A DNA stretch of 64,000 nt from Paraburkholderia tropica (GTDB lineage Bacteria; Pseudomonadota; Gammaproteobacteria; Burkholderiales; Burkholderiaceae): positions 145 through 64,144 of the forward strand of contig NZ_CAJZAR010000077.1 in NCBI RefSeq assembly GCF_914484835.1. Reading direction: 5' to 3'. Below the pieces are notes generated by a model that saw only the letters and a program-made list of their open reading frames with translations, had not been told where the DNA came from and ran no database searches. Of this stretch, positions 26,416-35,913 are shown one piece after another; the stretch's first letter is position 1, and each line of letters opens with the position of its first letter. The translations under genes and the position numbers were made by a program.

Positions 26416-26455
26416 GCCAATTCGCCAATTCGCCGATTTGCCGATTTGCCGATTT
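26416..26455. repeat. Five tandem 8-bp repeats
   Basis: GCCAATTC twice then GCCGATTT three times, head to tail, in the gap between ppk2 and the VOC gene. A possible slippage-prone microsatellite near both genes' outer ends. Confidence 0.8.
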
Positions 26456-26467
26456 CGCCGCGCGCAC

Positions 26468-26917
26468 TCAGGGCCGCGGCAACGGCTGCGCAAAACTGAG
26501 TTCGTGGCCGTCCGGGTCGCGCAGATGGAAATAGCGCTCGCCCCACGGCGCATCCTGCGGCGCGAACTCGGGCGAAAAGCCGGCGGCCACGGCCTGGTGG
26601 TAGAAAGCGTCGACGTCGGCGACGTAGAGAATCACGCGCCCCCAGCCCGCGACGGCGTCATGCGGCCCTTCGAGGAGGTTCAGGTAGGACTCGCCGCCGT
26701 GCGCACCACCAGCGCCGCCGCCGATAACGAACGACGCGAAACCCGCAATGCGCGGCCCCGCCTTGTGCGCAAAGCCGAGCGGCTCGTAAAAACGCAGCGA
26801 GCGCGCGAGGTCGCTCACGGTCAGGGTCACGGCGCTCAGTGACTGGATGCGGGATTCGGTGGGCGCGGCGGTGGGCACCTCGGTGGGCTTTTCGCTGGGC
26901 GCGGCGGGCGGCGTCAT
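26468..26917 (-). CDS. VOC-family (glyoxalase/bleomycin-resistance fold) protein
   Basis: 149 residues. After a Pro/Ala/Thr-rich N-terminus (about 1-22) comes a two-module VOC fold: AVTLTVSDLARSLRFYEPLGF and a C-terminal half ending GERYFHLRDPDGHELSFAQP, whose DPDGHELS is the standard second-module motif with the metal-ligand glutamate. The first-module ligand position is not obvious. Members include dioxygenases, glyoxalases and resistance proteins; the substrate is unknown. ATG 26917 follows AAGGAGG. Confidence 0.8.
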   Translation of the reverse strand: MTPPAAPSEKPTEVPTAAPTESRIQSLSAVTLTVSDLARSLRFYEPLGFAHKAGPRIAGFASFVIGGGAGGAHGGESYLNLLEGPHDAVAGWGRVILYVADVDAFYHQAVAAGFSPEFAPQDAPWGERYFHLRDPDGHELSFAQPLPRP

Positions 26918-27021
26918 GGCCAGGCCTCCTTGTGTTGGGCTTCGCGGGCTGCGCACGCAGTCTGGCTGCGCGCGCACGGCCCCTATCTGCCGACTTTAGC
27001 AGCCTTTCGCCGCCGTTGGCA

Positions 27022-27849
27022 TCACGTGCGCCCGCGCCTTGACCTGCCCTGGCCCTTCGGCGCGGTGGACTTCCGGCCTGAATCGGTGCTCGATTCGCGA
27101 CCAGGCGCCTCGCCACTGGTCGGACCAGTTTCGAGCAATCCGCTCTCCTCGCCCACCCGCGCGCGCACGAAGTCGATATGCGTCTGCATGGCCGTGCGCG
27201 CCTCTTCGGGACGCCGCGCCAGAATCGCGTCGCAGAGCGTGCGGTGCTGCAACAGCAGCAGCCCGGAGGCGTCGGCGGTTTGCTCGCGCAAGCCCGTTCC
27301 GTTGATCGTGATGTGCTCGCGCAGCACGCCCAGCACGCTCGTGTGCAGATGCAGGAACATCGCGTTGTGCGAGGCCTGCGCGATCACTTCGTGCAGCTTC
27401 GCGTCGGCGTCGGCCTCGGCGGTCTTGTCGTCGGCTTCGCGCGTGCGCTCCAGCGTGGCCATCTGCGCACGGATGCGCGCGAGATCGTCGTCGCTCGCGC
27501 GCAAAGCCGCGAAATACGCGGTCGCGCCTTCCAGCACGCGGCGGAATTCGAGGATGTCGTCGCGCAAGGCCGGATGGTCGGCCACCAGTTGCCCCCAAGG
27601 CGACGCAAAACCCGTGCGCAACTGATCGGTCACGAACACGCCCGCGCCCGCGCGGCTCGCCACGAGACCGCGCGCGGCCAGCCGCTGGGTCGCCTCGCGC
27701 ACCGTGTTGCGCGCCACGCCGTACTCCTGCGCGAGGTCGCGCTCGGACGGCAGCTTCGCGCCCGCGCCCCACGTGCCGTCGAGCAGCGACGTTTCCATGC
27801 GCCGCATCACCGTTTCCACGCGTCCGCGCGTGCCCGCCCTGTCCTTCAT
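27022..27849 (-). CDS. lldR: FadR/GntR-family regulator, probable L-lactate repressor
   Basis: 275 residues: GntR winged helix (LPSERDLAQEYGVARNTVREATQRL, in two pieces: LPSERDLAQEYGV and ARNTVREATQRL) followed by an FCD ligand domain (100-240) with metal-ligand type histidines in the LHEVIAQASHN and LLQHRTLCDAI segments. It is divergent from the lactate operon, and a perfect TGGT-type palindrome lies between them, so it should repress that operon and itself, relieved by L-lactate. The tail after residue 240 is Ser/Gly/Lys-rich and unusual; a second palindrome lies in the DNA encoding it. Confidence 0.85.
   Translation of the reverse strand: MKDRAGTRGRVETVMRRMETSLLDGTWGAGAKLPSERDLAQEYGVARNTVREATQRLAARGLVASRAGAGVFVTDQLRTGFASPWGQLVADHPALRDDILEFRRVLEGATAYFAALRASDDDLARIRAQMATLERTREADDKTAEADADAKLHEVIAQASHNAMFLHLHTSVLGVLREHITINGTGLREQTADASGLLLLQHRTLCDAILARRPEEARTAMQTHIDFVRARVGEESGLLETGPTSGEAPGRESSTDSGRKSTAPKGQGRSRRGRT
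27115..27129. promoter_or_regulatory. Second LldR-type operator inside the regulator coding sequence
   Basis: ACTGGT-CGG-ACCAGT, a perfect 6+3+6 inverted repeat identical in half-sites to the intergenic operator at 27903-27917. It lies in the 3' end of lldR. Confidence 0.6.
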
Positions 27850-27902
27850 AGATCGTCCCCGAATCGCTGTCTGGCTTGTCTCTGGGCAACACGCCGATAC
27901 TC

Positions 27903-27917
27903 ACTGGTCCAACCAGT
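27903..27917. promoter_or_regulatory. Probable LldR operator between lldR and the lactate operon
   Basis: ACTGGT-CCA-ACCAGT, a perfect inverted repeat with the TGGTnnnACCA core bound by LldR/PdhR-type FadR regulators. It lies 54 bp before lldR and 98 bp before lutA, able to control both. Confidence 0.75.
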
Positions 27918-28015
27918 TTGTGTGCGCCGCCCGAAGCGGGAATTATGCGCCACAAACCTGCCGTTGCCGCGCACCGCCGCGCCGGACGACGCGCCACCTC
28001 ATATCAAAGCGAGAC

Positions 28016-28816
28016 ATGAAGCCACGGCTCTACCCCACCGGCGCGCGTCCCACCGACGTCTATCTGTTCGCCACCTGCCTCGTCGACCTGTTCGTGCCGC
28101 AGGCCGGACTCGACGCCGTCAAACTGCTCGAACGCGAAGGCCTTACGGTCCACTTTCCGCGCGGCCAGAGCTGCTGCGGCCAGCCCGCGTACAGCAGCGG
28201 CAACCCGCGCCAGGCGCGCGAGGTGGCGCGCGCGCAGCTCGGCCTGTTCGCCGAACCGTGGCCCGTGATCGTGCCCTCGGGATCGTGCGCGGGCATGATG
28301 CGGCACCACTGGCCCGCCCTCTTCGCCGACGACGCCGATGACGAAGCCCGCGCGCTCGACCTCTCGTCGCGCGTCTACGAACTGACCGAATTCCTCGTGC
28401 GCGTGCTCGACGTCGATCTGGGCCCGGCGGGCGCCTACGCCGAGGCCGCGCGCACCCAGCCCGACGAGCGCGTGGTGCTGCACACCTCCTGCGGCGCGCG
28501 CCGCGAGATGGGCACGCGCGTGCACGGCGTCGACGCCGTCGATGCGCTGCCCGGCGTCACGCGCATCGAGCACGAACGCGAATCGGAATGCTGCGGCTTC
28601 GGCGGCACGTTCTCGCTCAAGCACCCCGACATTTCCGGCGCGATGGTCGCCGACAAGATCGCCTCGGCCTGCGCGACCGGCTGCAACCGGCTCGTGTCCG
28701 CCGACTGCGGCTGCCTGCTGAACATCGGCCACGCGGCGGAGCGCAAGGGCGCGCCGCTCGAAGTCGAACACCTCGCCAGCTTCCTGTGGCGGCGCATGGG
28801 CGGAGAAGCGGCATGA
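28016..28816 (+). CDS. lutA: L-lactate utilisation protein LutA/LldE (CCG-motif Fe-S subunit)
   Basis: 266 residues with two copies of the cysteine-rich CCG module: QSCCGQP near 52 and ESECCGFGG near 190, plus SCGARREMG between them. These bind an Fe-S centre as in heterodisulfide reductase/GlpC-type subunits. With LutB and LutC it oxidises L-lactate to pyruvate. ATG 28016 begins the conserved domain; its ribosome-binding site is weak. The stop overlaps the lutC start (ATGA). Confidence 0.9.
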   Translation: MKPRLYPTGARPTDVYLFATCLVDLFVPQAGLDAVKLLEREGLTVHFPRGQSCCGQPAYSSGNPRQAREVARAQLGLFAEPWPVIVPSGSCAGMMRHHWPALFADDADDEARALDLSSRVYELTEFLVRVLDVDLGPAGAYAEAARTQPDERVVLHTSCGARREMGTRVHGVDAVDALPGVTRIEHERESECCGFGGTFSLKHPDISGAMVADKIASACATGCNRLVSADCGCLLNIGHAAERKGAPLEVEHLASFLWRRMGGEAA

Positions 28817-29559
28817 CGAACGCAGTCGATACCCCGGATTCGCCCGGCGCCCGCGCGCGCATGCTCGGACGACTGCGCGCGAACGCGCCCGCGTCGGCCA
28901 CGCAGATCGACGCACTCGACGCCCGCATCGACGCGCATTTCGACGCGCGCCGCGCTCACGCCAACAGCACGCCAACCGAGCGCCTCGCGCAATTCCAGCG
29001 CATGCTCGAAGCCGCGCACGCCGACGTGACGATCACGACCGCGCGCGCCTGGCCCGCCGAACTCGCGCGCCGCCTCGCGCAAGCGGGCGTGAAGCGCCTG
29101 CTGCTCGATCCGTCGAGCGCGGAAGGCGCGGCGCTCGCCGCCGCATTGCCCTCGGAGATCGCGACGAAACATTACGAAGCGCCGATCGAAACCTGGAAGT
29201 CCGAACTGTTCGACACGATCGACGCGGGCTTCACCGTCGCGCGCTCCGGCCTCGCGGCCACCGGCACGCTGATCGTCGTGCCCGACGCGAACGCGCCGCG
29301 CACGGTCTCGCTGGTGCCGCCGCTGCACGTCGCGCTGATTCACGCGAACACCTTGCACGCCGATCTGCACGCCGCCGCCAAAGCGGAACGCTGGCGCGAC
29401 GGCATGCCCACCAATCTCGTGATGATCTCCGGTCCTTCGAAGACCTCGGACATCCAGCAGACCACCGCATACGGCGCGCACGGACCGCGCGCGCTGTGGG
29501 TGATCGTCGTCACCGACGAAGCCACGGGCGACACCGCCCCGCAAGGAGACGCGCAATGA
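28813..29559 (+). CDS. lutC: L-lactate utilisation protein LutC/LldG
   Basis: 248 residues of the LUD (DUF162) family: a variable N-terminal helix region, then the LUD core with SGLAATGTLIV and the C-terminal ISGPSKTSDIQQTTAYGAHGP signature (in two parts SGPSKTSDIQ and TAYGAHGP). It is an accessory subunit of the LutABC lactate oxidation system. It overlaps lutA and lutB by ATGA on each side, so the three are translationally coupled. Confidence 0.9.
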   Translation: MTNAVDTPDSPGARARMLGRLRANAPASATQIDALDARIDAHFDARRAHANSTPTERLAQFQRMLEAAHADVTITTARAWPAELARRLAQAGVKRLLLDPSSAEGAALAAALPSEIATKHYEAPIETWKSELFDTIDAGFTVARSGLAATGTLIVVPDANAPRTVSLVPPLHVALIHANTLHADLHAAAKAERWRDGMPTNLVMISGPSKTSDIQQTTAYGAHGPRALWVIVVTDEATGDTAPQGDAQ

Positions 29560-31016
29560 GCACGGCCAGCACCGCTGAAAACACGCTGCAATTCGTGCCC
29601 ACCGCCGAGTTCCGCGCCCGCGCGCGCACCGCGCTCGACGACCCGCAACTACGCAAGAGCTTTCGCGGCGCGATGGACTTTCTGCAAGGCAAACGCGCCG
29701 CGCAGTTTCCCGAAGCCGACGAACTCGAACAATTGCGCGACCTCGGCGAAGCCGTGCGCCAGCACGCACTCGCGCGTCTGCCCGATCTGCTCGAACAACT
29801 CGAAGCGAAGCTGCGCGAGAACGGCGTGCACGTGCACTGGGCCGAAACCGCCGACGACGCCAACCGCATCGTCCACGACATCGCGCAACGTCACGCCGCG
29901 ACGCGCGTCATCAAAGGCAAGTCGATGGCGAGTGAGGAAATCGAGCTCAACCATTACCTCGGCGCGCGCGGCATCGACTGCATCGAGTCGGATATGGGCG
30001 AGTACATCGTCCAGCTCGCGGGCGAAAAGCCCTCGCATATCGTCATGCCCGCGATCCACAAAACGAAGGGCGACATCGGGCATCTGTTCGAGGAGCACAT
30101 TCCCGATACGCCCTACACCGAAGACGTCGATACGCTGATTCAAACGGGCCGCCGCGCGCTGCGCCGCGCGTTCGTCGATGCGCAGATCGGGCTCTCAGGC
30201 GTGAACTTCGCCGCCGCCGATACCGGCACGCTCTGGCTCGTCGAAAACGAAGGCAACGGCCGTCTTTCGACCACGGTGCCCGACGTGCATATTGCGATCA
30301 TGGGCATGGAAAAAGTGGTCGCGAAGCTCGAACACATCGTGCCGCTCTCCAGCCTGCTCACGCGCTCGGCGACCGGCCAGCCGATCACCACGTACTTCAA
30401 TCTGATCAGCAGCCCGCGCCGCGCCGGCGAGAAAGACGGCCCGCGCGAAGTGCATCTCGTGCTGCTCGACAACGGCCGCAGCCAGGCCTACGCCGACGAC
30501 CAGTTGCGCGCCACGCTGCAATGCATCCGCTGCGGCGCGTGCATGAATCATTGCCCGGTGTACACGCGCATCGGCGGCCACGCGTATGGCACGACCTATC
30601 CGGGCCCGATCGGCAAGATCATCTCGCCGCATCTGCTCGGTCTCGACGCCACCGCCGATCTGCCCACCGCGTCGAGCCTGTGCGGCGCGTGCGGCGAAGT
30701 CTGCCCCGTACGCATTCCGATTCCGCAATTGCTCGTGCGTCTGCGCACCGAAGCGAACCGCGCGCCCGACGAAACGGTGGCGCATCCGCTGCGCGGCCAA
30801 GGCGCGAATCACAGCAAGAGCGAGCAATTCGTCTGGCGCTTCTGGAGCGGCGCGTTCGCGCATCCGCGTGCGTATCGCGCGCTGCGCTGGGCCGCGACGC
30901 GTCTGCGCGCGCTCGCGCCTTCGCAGCAGATGGGCTGGACGCAGCACCGCACGCCGCTCAAGCCCGCGCCGCGCAGCCTGCACGATCTGCTCAACGATCG
31001 CGACCAGCCGAAATAG
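29556..31016 (+). CDS. lutB: L-lactate utilisation iron-sulfur protein LutB/LldF
   Basis: 486 residues. The N-terminal 300 residues are a LUD domain (VIKGKSMASEEIELN). Two 4Fe-4S clusters follow: CIRCGACMNHCPVY near 325 and CGACGEVCPVRIP near 380. It carries electrons from lactate oxidation. Its start overlaps the lutC stop. The order lutA-lutC-lutB differs from the A-B-C order of Bacillus. Confidence 0.92.
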   Translation: MSTASTAENTLQFVPTAEFRARARTALDDPQLRKSFRGAMDFLQGKRAAQFPEADELEQLRDLGEAVRQHALARLPDLLEQLEAKLRENGVHVHWAETADDANRIVHDIAQRHAATRVIKGKSMASEEIELNHYLGARGIDCIESDMGEYIVQLAGEKPSHIVMPAIHKTKGDIGHLFEEHIPDTPYTEDVDTLIQTGRRALRRAFVDAQIGLSGVNFAAADTGTLWLVENEGNGRLSTTVPDVHIAIMGMEKVVAKLEHIVPLSSLLTRSATGQPITTYFNLISSPRRAGEKDGPREVHLVLLDNGRSQAYADDQLRATLQCIRCGACMNHCPVYTRIGGHAYGTTYPGPIGKIISPHLLGLDATADLPTASSLCGACGEVCPVRIPIPQLLVRLRTEANRAPDETVAHPLRGQGANHSKSEQFVWRFWSGAFAHPRAYRALRWAATRLRALAPSQQMGWTQHRTPLKPAPRSLHDLLNDRDQPK

Positions 31017-31124
31017 CCTTTATCACGCTGCGAACCCAAACTCGTCAGGCATCCAAACTACATTGCATAACCGCCTGACGAGCCCGCATCGCCATTTTTA
31101 TCCGCATCATCGGAGGAGACCGTA

Positions 31125-32846
31125 GTGCAACCCTGGCATCAGATTTACACCCCGCTCGGCAGTCTGTGGCTGTCCGCGCTCGTGGCCGCCGTGCCCATCC
31201 TGTTCTTCTTCGTCGCGCTCGCGGGCCTGCGCCTGAAGGGCCACGTAGCCGCCGCGATCACGCTCGTGCTCGCGCTTGGCGTGGCGATCTTCGAATACGG
31301 CATGCCGGTCAAACAGGCGCTGGTGTCGGCGGGCTTCGGCTTCGCCTACGGCATCTGGCCGATCGCGTGGATCATCGTGACGGCCGTGTTCCTCTACAAG
31401 ATCGTCGTGAAGACGGGACAGTTCGAAGTCATTCGCGCCTCCGTGCTCTCGATCACCGACGACCAGCGCCTGCAACTGCTGCTGATCGGTTTTTCGTTCG
31501 GTGCGTTCCTCGAAGGCGCGGCGGGCTTCGGCGCGCCGGTGGCAATCACCTCGGCGCTGCTCGTGGGCCTCGGCTTCGAGCCGCTCTACGCGGCGGGCCT
31601 GTGCCTGATCGCCAACACCGCGCCCGTGGCGTTCGGCGCGATGGGCATTCCGATCATCGTGGCGGGCCAGGTGACGGGCATCGATCCGTTCCTGATCGGC
31701 GCGATGGCGGGCCGTCAATTGCCGCTGCTTTCGCTGTTCGTGCCGTTCTGGCTCGTCTTCATCATGGACGGCAAGCGCGGCCTCAAGGAAACGTGGCCCG
31801 CCGCGCTGGTCGCGGGCGGCAGCTTCGCGATTACGCAGTACTTCACGTCGAATCACATCGGCCCCGAACTGCCGGACATCACCTCGGCGCTCGTGAGCCT
31901 CGTCGCGCTCGCCGCCTTCCTCAAGGTCTGGCAGCCGCGCCGCGCGATGCAATCGGCTGGCGCGAACGTGCGCGTGAGCGGCGGCGCAGCCACGCTCGGC
32001 GGCTTCGGCGGCGGACATTTCGGCGGCAACGACGGCATGAAGGCGTCGAGCCGCCAGGCGTCGCCGTATTCGATCGCGCAAACCGTGCGCGCATGGTCGC
32101 CGTTCATTCTGCTGACGGCCATCGTCACGGTCTGGAGCGTGAAGCCGTTCAAGGCGCTGTTCGCCGCGAAGGGCGCGCTCGCGGGCACGGTGCTGAGCTT
32201 CCACGTGCCCGGCCTCGACCAGCTCGTCGTACGCACCGCGCCCATCGTCGCCTCGCCCAAGCCCTACGACGCCGTGTTCAAGCTCGACTGGCTCTCGGCC
32301 GTCGGCACGGCGATCATGATCACGGCCATCATCTCCGTGATCGTGCTGAACATGAAGCCGCGCGCCGCCGTGGCCGCGTTCTTCGAAACGCTCGGCGAAC
32401 TGCGCCGCCCGGTGCTCTCGATCGGCCTCGTGCTCGCCTTCGCGTTCGTGGCGAACTACTCGGGCATGTCGTCGACGCTGGCGCTCGCGCTCGCCGGCAC
32501 GGGCGCGGCCTTCCCGTTCTTCTCGCCGTTCCTCGGCTGGCTCGGCGTGTTCCTGACCGGTTCGGACACCTCGTCAAACGCGCTGTTCTGCTCGCTCCAG
32601 CACACCACCGCGCACCAGATCGGTGTGTCGGACACGCTGCTCGTGGCGGCCAACACCTCGGGCGGCGTGAGCGGCAAGATGATCTCGCCGCAATCGATCG
32701 CGGTCGCGTGCGCGGCCACCGGCCTCGTCGGCAAGGAAGCGTCGCTGTTCCGCTTCACGTTGCGCCATAGCCTATTTTTCGCGGCCATCGTCGGCATCGT
32801 CACGCTGATTCAGGCGTATGTGCTCACGGGCATGATTCCGCAGTAA
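31125..32846 (+). CDS. lldP: L-lactate permease
   Basis: 573 residues, about 12-14 membrane helices, LctP family. It opens [10 protein letters not shown], has [12 protein letters not shown] near 127-138 and a C-terminal [10 protein letters not shown] with [18 protein letters not shown], all family signatures. It imports L-lactate (and glycolate) with protons. Start is GTG at 31125 behind a strong GGAGGAG. It follows lutB by 108 bp and ends at a strong terminator, closing the lactate operon. Confidence 0.93.
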   Translation: MQPWHQIYTPLGSLWLSALVAAVPILFFFVALAGLRLKGHVAAAITLVLALGVAIFEYGMPVKQALVSAGFGFAYGIWPIAWIIVTAVFLYKIVVKTGQFEVIRASVLSITDDQRLQLLLIGFSFGAFLEGAAGFGAPVAITSALLVGLGFEPLYAAGLCLIANTAPVAFGAMGIPIIVAGQVTGIDPFLIGAMAGRQLPLLSLFVPFWLVFIMDGKRGLKETWPAALVAGGSFAITQYFTSNHIGPELPDITSALVSLVALAAFLKVWQPRRAMQSAGANVRVSGGAATLGGFGGGHFGGNDGMKASSRQASPYSIAQTVRAWSPFILLTAIVTVWSVKPFKALFAAKGALAGTVLSFHVPGLDQLVVRTAPIVASPKPYDAVFKLDWLSAVGTAIMITAIISVIVLNMKPRAAVAAFFETLGELRRPVLSIGLVLAFAFVANYSGMSSTLALALAGTGAAFPFFSPFLGWLGVFLTGSDTSSNALFCSLQHTTAHQIGVSDTLLVAANTSGGVSGKMISPQSIAVACAATGLVGKEASLFRFTLRHSLFFAAIVGIVTLIQAYVLTGMIPQ

Positions 32847-32865
32847 GCTGGCTGTTCGACACCAC

Positions 32866-32909
32866 CGAAGCCGCCGTCCGCCTCGCGCGCACGGCGGCTT
32901 CGTTTTTTT
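32866..32909 (+). terminator. Rho-independent terminator of the lactate operon
   Basis: CGAAGCCGCCGT (32866-32877) pairs perfectly with ACGGCGGCTTCG (32891-32902), followed by seven Ts. Confidence 0.9.
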
Positions 32910-33026
32910 CAAACGGCTTGCATTGCAATGCAGACACGGAAAACGCAAATTGTCCCTGTTTTAAGGGACTTTTAAGTACGGCGGCCTACGCTCGATACAC
33001 CTCGAACCCATCGATGGAGGTCGATC

Positions 33027-33524
33027 ATGAAGGCACGCACTTTTCCGCGGATGGCGCTGTCAACGGCCGCGTCGCTCGCGCTCACTTTCGGTGCATTCGG
33101 CGCACCGGGCGCGTATGCGGCGGCGCTCGCGAACCACGCCAACGCCACGACAGCCGCTGAAACAAGCCCCCTCGCCGCGCTACCGCCGACGCAACACGCG
33201 GGCGATATCGCGTATCGCTCGGGCGGCATCGGCAGCGACCAGTCGGCGGCGTTCAAGGCCGCGATGGCGCGCTATCCGCTCTCGCTCGAATTCGCACGGC
33301 AAAGCGCGGACGGCAACGAATATCTCGCCAACGTGCCGGTGCAGATCGCCGACGCGCACGGCCAGACACTGCTCGCCACGCGCGCGAACGGTCCGTTCAT
33401 GCTCGTCACGCTGCCCGACGGCCATTACATCGTGACCGCGAGCCACGACGGCAAGACCGTGCGCCGCGCCGTCGATATCGGCAAGACCGCGCACGCGCAC
33501 GAGGCCTTCGTCTGGCCGATGTAA
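33027..33524 (+). CDS. Exported protein with a carboxypeptidase-regulatory-like (beta-sandwich) domain
   Basis: 165 residues. The signal peptide ends near GAYA-AA. The mature part, after a low-complexity Ala/Thr linker, has GNEYLANVPVQIADAHG and GPFMLVTLPDGHYIVTASHDGKTVRR (landmarks only), a pattern typical of small CarboxypepD_reg-like domains. Function unknown; probably periplasmic. GGAGG precedes the ATG. No partner gene. Confidence 0.65.
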   Translation: MKARTFPRMALSTAASLALTFGAFGAPGAYAAALANHANATTAAETSPLAALPPTQHAGDIAYRSGGIGSDQSAAFKAAMARYPLSLEFARQSADGNEYLANVPVQIADAHGQTLLATRANGPFMLVTLPDGHYIVTASHDGKTVRRAVDIGKTAHAHEAFVWPM

Positions 33525-34175
33525 ACGCGGGAAAGGCCGCGTAAGCGGCATCGCACGCGCGAATCACGCGAATCACACGGTTCGCGCGGTCGCGCGCGCC
33601 GCCGTTCGATTGGCGCGCGCAGCGTCGGAACGGACAACGTGATCGCACCACCGCTCGCCGCTGCACACCTGGCCGTCACGGCTTTTTTCTTTGTGTCACG
33701 ATCGTTCGCGAATCGGGACGCACGTGAACCGCGCGCGCCCCGAACGCGATGCGCACCGCATCCCGCGAGTCGCCATCGTCCGCCACACGCGCACCCAGAT
33801 GATGACCACGCAACCATCGAATCGCCTCGACCCGAGGCGAAAGCCGGCGCTCGCGCTTCGCGCGCCACGCACGGCGGCTCACGGCGCACGCCGCAGCGGC
33901 ACTGCGCCGCACCGCGCGGCTCTTGTTACGCGGCGCGCCGTCACCCATATCCAAAAGCCGGACGCCGGATTTCCTCGGCCTTTGCCCCACGGCTCGCCCT
34001 GATGCGCGCCGCACCGCTTTGCCCCTCAAACGACGCCCGCAGTCAGCCCGACGCAGGCCGCGCGTATCTCGCGCGCGCGGCGGCGTCGTTTGTGAACCGC
34101 AGTGAGCCGCAGCGCACGCGCCCGCACGCGCTTCGACGCGGCTAACCGCAGCACGCGCGAGAGGAGAAGTCACCG
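33525..34175. other. Intergenic region, no gene supported
   Basis: About 650 bp before the efflux operon. Several overlapping frames exist on both strands but all are Arg-rich shadow-like translations without starts or family features. It should contain the efflux-operon promoter; no site stands out. Confidence 0.45.
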
Positions 34176-35897
34176 ATGATCCGCCGCCCCACCGCTTTCG
34201 GCTCAGCTTTCGGCCGGTCTGGACGAGCCAACGCTCCATCCGGCACGCCGCGCCCCTCGCGTCCCTCGCGCCCCTCGCGCGCATTCAGCCAGCCGGCGCG
34301 GCGCTGGCCGCACGCACTCGCGTTCGCCGTCGTCACGGCGGCGCTGTCCGGCTGCATGTCGCTCGCGCCCGAGTACCAGCAGCCGCCCTTGCCGGTTCCG
34401 CCAACCTTCCCCGAAAGCGGCGCGCAGCAGAACGGCGATGCGAGCAGCGCCGCCGCGCTGCGCGCCGTAGAAGTGGGCTGGAAGGATTACTTCACCGACC
34501 CCGTGCTGCAAGGCCTGATCGCCGACGCGCTCGACCACAACAAGGATCTGCAACTCGCGATCCAGCGTGTCGAAGAAGCGCGCGCGATGTACGGCATTCG
34601 CCGCGCGGACCAGTTTCCGACCCTCGGCGTCGAAGCCGATCTCGCCCGCGCCCGCGTGCCCGCGCAACTATCGGGCTACGGTGTGCCGATGACCGCGACG
34701 CAGTATCAGGTCGGCATCGGCATGGCGAGCTGGGAACTCGACTTCTGGGGCCGCGTGGCGAATCTCAAGGAAGCGGCGCTGCAAAACTATCTCGCCACCG
34801 ACGCCGCGCGCCAGGCCGTCACGCTCGCCGTCGTCGAGCAGGTCGCCAACAGCTATCTGAGCCTGCGCGAACTCGACGAGCGCCTCATGCTCACGCAGCA
34901 GACCATCGCGAGCCGCAAGGAGTCGTATCGCATTTTCAAGCGGCGTCACGAAGTGGGCTCGATTTCGCGGCTCGATCTCAAGCAGGTCGAAACACTCTGG
35001 CGTCAGGCCGAAGCGCTCGGCGCGCAGCTTCAGCAGGAGCGCGCGACGCGTCTGAACGCGCTGCAACTGCTCGTCGGCAAGCCCATCGACCTGCCGCACG
35101 AAGACGTCAAGCTCGACGACAACGCCGTGATGCGCGGCCTGCCCGCGGGCCTGCCGTCCGATCTGCTGACGAACCGTCCCGACATCGTCGCCGCCGAATA
35201 TCAGTTGCGCGGCGCGAACGCGAACATCGGCGCCGCGCGCGCCGAATTCTTCCCGAAGATCACGCTCACCGGCGCGTTCGGCACCGCGAGCACGCAGCTT
35301 TCCGATCTGTTCACCGGCCCGAGCCGCGCGTGGAATTTCGGCCCGAGCGTGTCGTTGCCGATCTTCGATGCGGGCCGCCGCGAGGCGAATCTCGACATCG
35401 CGAAGTCGCAGCGCGATCAGGCCGTGACCTCGTACGAACGCGCGGTGCAGTCGGCATTCCGCGATGTGGCCGATGCGCTCGCCGCGCGCGAATGGCTCGC
35501 CGAGCAGGTCACGGCGCTGCGCGCGACCGAGGCGGCGCAGGCCGAACGCGCGCGTCTCGCGCAACTGCGTTACGACCACGGCGCCTCGCCCTTCCTCGAA
35601 GTGCTCGATGCCCAGCGCGATCTGCTCACCATGCAGCAGCAGCTCGTGCAGACGCGCCGCGCGTATCTGTCGAGTCTCGTCTCGCTCTATGCAGCGCTCG
35701 GCGGCGGCGCGCTCGCCACCAGCGTGCCCGGCGCAATTAGTTCGGATGCCGATCTATCCGGCAAGGCCGAGGCCACCGCCGCATCGAACGCGATCTCGCC
35801 CGAAATCGCCGCGCCCGGCACCGGCACGCCGAGCGCGATGCCCGTGCCGAATGCCCAACGCGCGCCGCACGCGCCCGCCGCGCCCCACACTCCCTGA
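34176..35897 (+). CDS. Outer-membrane efflux lipoprotein, NodT/OprM family
   Basis: 573 residues. After a basic, Ser/Pro-rich N-terminal extension comes a hydrophobic stretch and lipobox LSGC (about 57-60), so it is lipid-anchored. Two OEP repeats follow, with WELDFWGRV near 187, LLTNRPDIVAAEYQLRGANANIGAARA near 330 (landmark in part) and LRYDHGASPFLEVLDAQR near 465. The last 60 residues are Ala/Pro-rich. It should be the TolC-like channel of the tripartite pump encoded by the next three genes. Shine-Dalgarno GAGGAGAAG precedes the ATG. The long pre-lipobox extension may mean a later true start. Confidence 0.9.
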   Translation: MIRRPTAFGSAFGRSGRANAPSGTPRPSRPSRPSRAFSQPARRWPHALAFAVVTAALSGCMSLAPEYQQPPLPVPPTFPESGAQQNGDASSAAALRAVEVGWKDYFTDPVLQGLIADALDHNKDLQLAIQRVEEARAMYGIRRADQFPTLGVEADLARARVPAQLSGYGVPMTATQYQVGIGMASWELDFWGRVANLKEAALQNYLATDAARQAVTLAVVEQVANSYLSLRELDERLMLTQQTIASRKESYRIFKRRHEVGSISRLDLKQVETLWRQAEALGAQLQQERATRLNALQLLVGKPIDLPHEDVKLDDNAVMRGLPAGLPSDLLTNRPDIVAAEYQLRGANANIGAARAEFFPKITLTGAFGTASTQLSDLFTGPSRAWNFGPSVSLPIFDAGRREANLDIAKSQRDQAVTSYERAVQSAFRDVADALAAREWLAEQVTALRATEAAQAERARLAQLRYDHGASPFLEVLDAQRDLLTMQQQLVQTRRAYLSSLVSLYAALGGGALATSVPGAISSDADLSGKAEATAASNAISPEIAAPGTGTPSAMPVPNAQRAPHAPAAPHTP

Positions 35898-35913
35898 TTC
35901 AGAGGTTCCCGTC

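Noticed and set aside
33676-34284. 202-residue minus-strand frame before the efflux operon
   Set aside because: Arg/Ala-rich, overlaps the NodT gene start antisense, no start signal.
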